Source of the DNA: JAAOZN01 sp964421575
GTDB taxonomy: Archaea > Thermoproteota > Nitrososphaeria > Nitrososphaerales > JAAOZN01
NCBI GenBank assembly: GCA_964421575.1
Contig: CAYQXI010000093.1
Coordinates: 1 to 9,749, forward strand
Direction of reading: 5' to 3'
Length of the DNA stretch: 9,749 nucleotides
Under the pieces are notes generated by a model. It ran no database searches and had not been told where the DNA came from. It saw only the letters and a program-made list of their open reading frames with translations. Both the position numbers and the translations under genes were made by a program. Shown here piece by piece: positions 6,383 through 9,749 of this stretch (positions are counted from its first letter, which is position 1; every line of letters begins with the position of its first letter).

Positions 6383-6419
6383 GAAGGTTATTAAGGCTCT
6401 TAGGTTTCAGAATCGTTAG
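6357..6419 (+). pseudogene. Out-of-frame HicA N-terminal remnant
   Basis: TTG at 6357 opens a frame reading S-F-G-P-V-P-A-R-K-V-I-K-A-L-R before F-Q-N-R and TAG at 6417-6419. The first 14 residues match the N-terminal strand and helix of HicA proteins far better than the overlapping 6364 frame does. This indicates that the ancestral hicA start was here and that the frame was later broken near 6399-6403. Confidence 0.6.
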
Positions 6420-6579
6420 AAGGCGAGGAAGCCACTATGTCCTAAAGCACGAAGATGGCAGAGTTACAGTCGTGCCTGTTCACGCTGGAGAGAAGATCGG
6501 TAGAGGTTTACTTCTAAAGATAGCTAAGGATGCAAAGTTGTCAAAAGAGCAGTTTGTAAAGATGCTGAACGAAGCTTAA
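6364..6579 (+). CDS. hicA: HicA-family mRNA interferase toxin with displaced N-terminus (frameshift suspected)
   Basis: HicA toxins are small double-stranded-RNA-binding-fold RNases that cut mRNA. The body of this 71-residue frame is typical: LGFRIVRRRGSHYVLKH with the catalytic His of G-S-H at 24, then VTVVPVHAGEKIGRGLLLKIAKDAKLS. The N-terminus is not typical. The family's first strand and helix (usually P-VSGK-VIKAL-K-GF) appear instead in another frame at 6357-6401 (S-F-G-P-V-P-A-R-K-V-I-K-A-L). Joining the two at CTT requires a +1 shift and leaves three residues missing, as an 8-nt deletion would. The frame listed here opens with TTG at 6364 and reads D-L-F-Q-L-G-R-L-L-R-L before LGF, which could still form a helix. 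The gene may be an inactivated toxin, a remodelled one, or contain a sequence error. It overlaps hicB by 19 nt. Confidence 0.72.
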   Translation: MDLFQLGRLLRLLGFRIVRRRGSHYVLKHEDGRVTVVPVHAGEKIGRGLLLKIAKDAKLSKEQFVKMLNEA

Positions 6580-6587
6580 GTCTAATT

Positions 6588-6630
6588 ATCACAAAGGCGC
6601 CGAAATACAATCTAAGGAGTTTTTCTTCTT
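6588..6630 (+). repeat. Imperfect direct repeat, right copy (flanks hicBA)
   Basis: Contains ATCACA (6588-6593), CGCC (6598-6601) and CAATCTAA (6608-6615) in the same order as the left copy at 5983-6028, followed by GGAGTTTTTC. It lies 8 nt downstream of the hicA stop. Confidence 0.4.
6620..6630 (+). terminator. T-rich terminator candidate for hicBA
   Basis: TTTTTCTTCTT about 40 nt after the hicA stop is the kind of U-rich tract at which archaeal RNA polymerase terminates. No other T-run follows hicA before the converging ecfT gene. Confidence 0.45.
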
Positions 6631-6634
6631 AATC

Positions 6635-6663
6635 CAGCGTGAAGGACGTTTTTGCTGACGCTG
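6635..6663 (-). other. Small hairpin after ecfT
   Basis: CAGCGT (6635-6640) and ACGCTG (6658-6663) are exact inverted repeats with a 17-nt loop, starting 6 nt past the ecfT stop. It could protect or end the ecfT mRNA, but the minus strand has no following U-tract. Chance is quite possible. Confidence 0.25.
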
Positions 6664-6668
6664 ACCTC

Positions 6669-7397
6669 TTAGCCTGTGAAGAAGTAGATCAAAAGCGCCG
6701 CGAAGAATGCTACGCTCAGTATTCCAACGACCTTGTCTCTCCTCTTTAGGGTTAGGGTGTATAGTGAGGTTGGTTTCTTGACCGCGCCGTATGCTCTTGC
6801 CTCCATGGCTTCTGCTAACTCGCTGCTTCTTATCACAGCGGTTACTACTAGTGGTATGAGTATGGGTGCGAGCTTCTTGATTCGGTTGACGAAGTTCCCT
6901 TTCTCGAGCTCCAGCCCCCTAGACTTCTGCGCATCCATGATCTGGATAGCATCTAACATGAGGACGGGTACGAATCTAACCGCTGTGACGAAGGCGAAGA
7001 CCACATCTTGCGGTAGTCTGAACCACTTCATCACGTACTCGAGCTCATCTGGTGAGGTTGTTAGGAAGAAGAGTGAGGTTGAGCCTACTATGGCTACGAA
7101 CCTAACTGCTAGGACGAAGGATGTTATGATTGAGTAGCCTACCAAGAAGTTTATTACGAAGATGAGTATGGAGAAGGCTGCTGAGAATAGTAGGGTGCGA
7201 TACATCCGCTCTAAGATCTTGGCTAAAGCGGCTACAGCGAAGATGACCGCTAAGGTTATGCCTATGTGTATTACGGTTGAGCTGATCAGCGAGAGCGTAA
7301 ATAGTTCGATTGAGAGAAGGAGCTTTATGCGTGGATCTAATACGTGTATCGGTGAATATCTCCTCCGAAATATAAAGGCGTTTGCTAGCCAATACAT
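6669..7397 (-). CDS. ecfT: ECF transporter transmembrane subunit EcfT (CbiQ family)
   Basis: Integral membrane coupling subunit of an energy-coupling factor (ECF) vitamin or metal importer; it links the two ATPases to a substrate-binding S component. Counted from the ATG at 7397 (242 residues), hydrophobic segments lie at about 25-42, 44-60, 70-87, 89-113, 130-150, 178-192 and 224-241. The two coupling-helix motifs are present: S-R-G at 159-161 in DAQKSRGLELEKG, and A-R-A at 200-202 in AMEARAYG. The N-terminal HVLDPRIKLL segment is also standard. The ATG overlaps the stop of the upstream ATPase as TGATG, and an AGGTG site lies about 6 nt upstream. A GTG at 7406 is in frame but would fall inside that site. 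It is the last gene of the operon. Confidence 0.9.
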   Translation of the reverse strand: MYWLANAFIFRRRYSPIHVLDPRIKLLLSIELFTLSLISSTVIHIGITLAVIFAVAALAKILERMYRTLLFSAAFSILIFVINFLVGYSIITSFVLAVRFVAIVGSTSLFFLTTSPDELEYVMKWFRLPQDVVFAFVTAVRFVPVLMLDAIQIMDAQKSRGLELEKGNFVNRIKKLAPILIPLVVTAVIRSSELAEAMEARAYGAVKKPTSLYTLTLKRRDKVVGILSVAFFAALLIYFFTG

Positions 7398-8212
7398 CAC
7401 GAACACCTAACTCTACTTAAGATCCAGCGCTTCGCCGTGAATATGTTGTCAAAGACCTCCCTACTATCTAGTTTGAGGCGCTGCGAAAGCTCAACCAACT
7501 GAGGCTTTATCAGCCTAGATGAGGATAAGATCGAATCATCGGTGAAGACTTCGCTCGCAGGGCCGTCAGCCACGATCTTACCCCTATTCATAACGACCGT
7601 TCTCGGCTGCATAGGCCAGAGGAACTCTATATCGTGTGAAACCAAGATCACGGTCTTGCCCTGTGTTAATAATAGGCGGATTATCTGCTCCAGCTTCTCT
7701 TTATGGAGGAGATCTTGACCCACAGTGGGTTCATCGAGCACGAGCACATCTGGGTCCCAAGCTAATACAGCAGCCAAGCAGAGCCTCTTCTTTTCACCTC
7801 CGCTTAACATCATAGGTGAAGTGTTCGCATACTCCTTGAGCCCGAAGAAGGTCAGTGCCCACTCAACTCTCTGCTTCACGACGTCTTCGCTGAAGCCGAA
7901 GTTCCTTAACCCGAACTCTACTTCATGCTCAACCGTATCCGAGAAGAGTTGGTGGTCTGCGTTCTGGAAGACTATCCCAACCCTCCTTGAGAGTGATGCT
8001 ACTGTCTGCTGGGTTGTGTCGTAGCCGAAGACCTTGACCGTGCCCTTAGTTGGTTTAAGAAGCCCATTCATATGCTTAACCAGAGTGGTCTTACCAGCAC
8101 CATTTGCACCAACTATGGCTACTACTTCGCCTTGCCTAAACTGGATGGTGACGTCATCTAGCGCCTTTACGCCTGTTGGGTGTATGTAGGAGACGTTGAT
8201 GAACTCGATCAT
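7397..8212 (-). CDS. ecfA: ECF transporter ATP-binding subunit (second ATPase)
   Basis: ABC-type ATPase that pairs with the product of the preceding gene to power the ECF importer. All motifs are present in 271 residues: Walker A GANGAGKT (35-42), Q-loop Q83 in FQNADHQLF, signature LSGGEKKR (136-143), Walker B VLVLDE (156-161), and switch His193 in VSHD. FQNADHQLF with a following VEFGLRNFG is characteristic of EcfA/CbiO proteins. A C-terminal region of about 60 residues follows the ATPase core. The ATG at 8212 overlaps the upstream stop as ATGA, and the gene's own TGA overlaps the ecfT start, so the three genes should be translationally coupled. Confidence 0.92.
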   Translation of the reverse strand: MIEFINVSYIHPTGVKALDDVTIQFRQGEVVAIVGANGAGKTTLVKHMNGLLKPTKGTVKVFGYDTTQQTVASLSRRVGIVFQNADHQLFSDTVEHEVEFGLRNFGFSEDVVKQRVEWALTFFGLKEYANTSPMMLSGGEKKRLCLAAVLAWDPDVLVLDEPTVGQDLLHKEKLEQIIRLLLTQGKTVILVSHDIEFLWPMQPRTVVMNRGKIVADGPASEVFTDDSILSSSRLIKPQLVELSQRLKLDSREVFDNIFTAKRWILSRVRCS

Positions 8213-9051
8213 TTTAAGACCTCAATTATCTGCCCCACAAACTCAGCGGGTGTTAGAGAGAGTGTCTTAAAGTTGCATACGTCCTTTATGAGGTGCTGCA
8301 ACCTTACAATGGAAGGCACACCAACACCTATCGTTACGAGTTTCTCGTCACCCAGCACCTCCCTCGGTTTACCATTATAGATTATTTTACCCTCATCCAT
8401 AACCACGAGCCTATCAGCTATCGAAACTAAGAGATCAAGCCTATGCTCCACGATAATTACAGTAAGGTTCAGTGTGTCGTGTAGATGCTTGACCGTGTTT
8501 ATAAGATCTAGCGCGGCAACAGGGTCGAGTAGAGAGGTTGGTTCATCAAGTATCAGCAGCCTAGGTTTCATAGCCAACACACCCGCTATCGCAACCCTCT
8601 GCTTCTGACCATCTGAGATCTCGTGTGGCGCTCTATGAGCAATCTCTCTTATGCCGAGTAGATCGATAGCCCAGTCGACTCTTCTTCTGATCTCCTCTCT
8701 AGGTAGACCTAGGTTCTCTAAGCCGAAGGCTACATCCCTCTCAACCGAAAACATGAAGATCTGGTTCTCAGGGTTCTGGAAGACGTAGCCCACGTGTTTC
8801 GCTATCTCTGAGATTGGGTGTTCGCTCACCTTTAGATTGTTGACGTAGACTTCGCCTATGTATGTGCCGCTGTACATGTGTGGTATGAGTCCGTTTATGC
8901 TTCTCAGCAGTGTTGATTTACCGCACCCGCTCGGCCCTGCGATGATGACTATCTCCCCTTCCTCTATACTCAACTCTATGTCTTTTAGCGCTGGCTTTGT
9001 TGAGCCTGAGTAGTAGAATGTGAACCCTTTTATCTCAATGATCTTTGGCAA
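8209..9051 (-). CDS. ecfA: ECF transporter ATP-binding subunit (first ATPase)
   Basis: The first gene of the ECF operon encodes a 280-residue ABC ATPase. Walker A is GPSGCGKST (39-47), the Q-loop Q92 is in FQNPENQIFM, Walker B is LLILDE (165-170), and the switch His203 is in VEHR. The signature reads I-S-D-G-Q (145-149) instead of LSGGQ. An Asp in that position occurs in some EcfA proteins and helps tell the two paralogues apart, so the pair should form an asymmetric heterodimer. The start is TTG at 9051: no in-frame ATG or GTG lies between it and an upstream in-frame TAA near 9083-9085. A TATA-like box about 30 nt upstream suggests an almost leaderless mRNA. No S component is encoded next to the module in this window. 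Confidence 0.9.
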   Translation of the reverse strand: MPKIIEIKGFTFYYSGSTKPALKDIELSIEEGEIVIIAGPSGCGKSTLLRSINGLIPHMYSGTYIGEVYVNNLKVSEHPISEIAKHVGYVFQNPENQIFMFSVERDVAFGLENLGLPREEIRRRVDWAIDLLGIREIAHRAPHEISDGQKQRVAIAGVLAMKPRLLILDEPTSLLDPVAALDLINTVKHLHDTLNLTVIIVEHRLDLLVSIADRLVVMDEGKIIYNGKPREVLGDEKLVTIGVGVPSIVRLQHLIKDVCNFKTLSLTPAEFVGQIIEVLK

Positions 9052-9076
9052 GGCGCATATCGTGCTGCAAAACCAG

Positions 9077-9086
9077 CTATATTAAA
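9077..9086 (-). promoter_or_regulatory. TATA-like box of the ECF operon
   Basis: TTTAATATAG on the minus strand is centred about 31 nt before the TTG at 9051, predicting transcription start within about 5 nt of that codon. The lack of a ribosome binding site before the TTG agrees with a leaderless transcript. Confidence 0.5.
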
Positions 9087-9098
9087 TCATTATCTAAA

Positions 9099-9749
9099 CT
9101 AAGTTATCTCCTGCAGTGTCGCATCAACCCTCTTGGCTAAGGTGAGCAAGACCCTATCCGCAGCTTCTTGCAAGGGCCTTCTGGCTGTGAATGATGCCGC
9201 ACCAGCGTGCCCTCCGCCTGCGCCTTGTAGTGCAGCACCAACCTTCTCAGCAACATCTACCCCGAGGTGTATCCCACTCTTCTCACAAAACTCTTGGGTC
9301 GCTCTAAGGCTCCCCCTTACTTCATCATCGACTTCACCCAGCGCTACAGCTACATCTGCACCTAGGTCGATTAAAGCCCTTGCTGCCGAGGCTTGGTAAG
9401 AGCCTACGTGTGTCAGTGCTATGATCCAGTCCTCAAGCCTATAGATCTTAAGGCGCTGTGCAGCCTTTAGTCTCGCTATCTTCTCAGAAACATCTCTCTT
9501 CACTCGAAGCATCTGCCTAGCCTTGCTGATAGTAGCGCCGCATTTGCAAAGTTTGACAACATTCTCCAGCGTTCTACACTCAGCTAAGCTTAACCCAGCG
9601 GTATCTGTCATCAGACCAAGCAAGAAAACCTCAGCAACCTTCTGAGGTATCTTCATATGCTTCGCCTCGAGTATAGAGAGCACGATCTCACTCGTAGAGG
9701 TTGCTTCCTCATCTACAAGCAGATGGTCTACAAGCTGCTTCACGCTCTC
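9099..9749 (-). CDS. DHH/DHHA1-family phosphoesterase, C-terminal part (5' end outside window)
   Basis: Part of a manganese-dependent phosphoesterase of the DHH superfamily (RecJ/NrnA-like), enzymes that act on short oligonucleotides, single-stranded DNA or cyclic dinucleotides. The visible part begins just after where the DHH motif itself should be. VDEEATSTSEIVLSILE and LGLMTDTAGLS (metal-ligand Asp in TDT, about residue 47 of the visible frame) belong to the DHH domain. A linker follows, then a DHHA1 domain with LTHVGSYQASAARALIDLGADVAVAL and the substrate-binding GAGGGHAGAAS (about 174-184). The frame stays open to the right edge (E-S-V-K-Q-L), so the GTG at 9743 is probably internal. The stop is TAG at 9099-9101. 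It lies upstream of the ECF operon on the same strand with only 47 nt between, but the TATA-like box there suggests separate transcription. The exact substrate cannot be assigned. Confidence 0.82.
   Translation of the reverse strand, partial: ESVKQLVDHLLVDEEATSTSEIVLSILEAKHMKIPQKVAEVFLLGLMTDTAGLSLAECRTLENVVKLCKCGATISKARQMLRVKRDVSEKIARLKAAQRLKIYRLEDWIIALTHVGSYQASAARALIDLGADVAVALGEVDDEVRGSLRATQEFCEKSGIHLGVDVAEKVGAALQGAGGGHAGAASFTARRPLQEAADRVLLTLAKRVDATLQEIT

Noticed and set aside
6385..6405. A second BHB intron to explain the hicA frame break
   Set aside because: Relative to the family, sequence is missing at this point rather than added, and no BHB fold is visible.
6733..8380. Plus-strand open frames opposite the ECF genes, including 7725-8024
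   Set aside because: Compositionally serine/threonine-rich shadows of the ATPase and EcfT genes with no motifs or ribosome binding sites.

Overview
The window is protein-coding and archaeal. Archaeal signs are a one-subunit EF-2 with a diphthamide loop, a PAC2-family protein, an AN1 zinc finger fused to a site-2 protease, 6-phospho-3-hexuloisomerase, TATA boxes with GGTGATC-type ribosome binding sites, and a bulge-helix-bulge (BHB) intron. The EF-2 sequence and gene mix suggest the TACK group, perhaps near Aigarchaeota/Thaumarchaeota; that placement is an impression, not a computed result. TTG start codons are unusually common.

Layout. On the plus strand, 1-464 is the end of a protein-L-isoaspartate methyltransferase (pcm), followed at 513-1304 by an AN1 zinc finger/M50 membrane protease. 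A small retropepsin-like aspartic protease (1651-1301, minus) converges on it; the two stop codons share TTAG. A two-gene plus-strand operon follows: PAC2-family protein (1756-2499) and HD-domain phosphohydrolase (2518-3051). EF-2 (5286-2964, minus) converges on it and runs 88 nt antisense into the HD gene. Upstream of EF-2, also on minus, is 6-phospho-3-hexuloisomerase (5980-5366). Divergent from that is a hicB-hicA toxin-antitoxin pair (6149-6579, plus). A minus-strand ECF transporter operon (9051-6669) encodes two ATPases and the EcfT membrane subunit, with overlapping stops and starts. The window ends in the C-terminal part of a DHH/DHHA1 phosphoesterase (9749-9099, minus).

Main discovery. 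The EF-2 reading frame is broken just before the P-loop by a 31-nt insert at 5222-5192. The insert and its flanks fold into a canonical BHB splicing motif: 4-bp central helix, 3-nt bulges on opposite strands, inner hairpin and outer helix. Cutting each bulge at the usual place joins the exons in frame and restores an ordinary EF-2 N-terminus (QIR-NFG-VIAHVDHGKTT). This is therefore very probably a pre-mRNA intron in an essential translation factor gene, removed by the tRNA splicing endonuclease.

Secondary points of interest: EF-2 has about 32 extra C-terminal residues encoded opposite the HD gene; the HicA toxin has its family N-terminus in a different frame from the rest; imperfect direct repeats flank hicBA; and no substrate-binding S component accompanies the ECF module. 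There is no gene-free stretch over 300 bases. I see no rRNA, tRNA, CRISPR array or insertion sequence.
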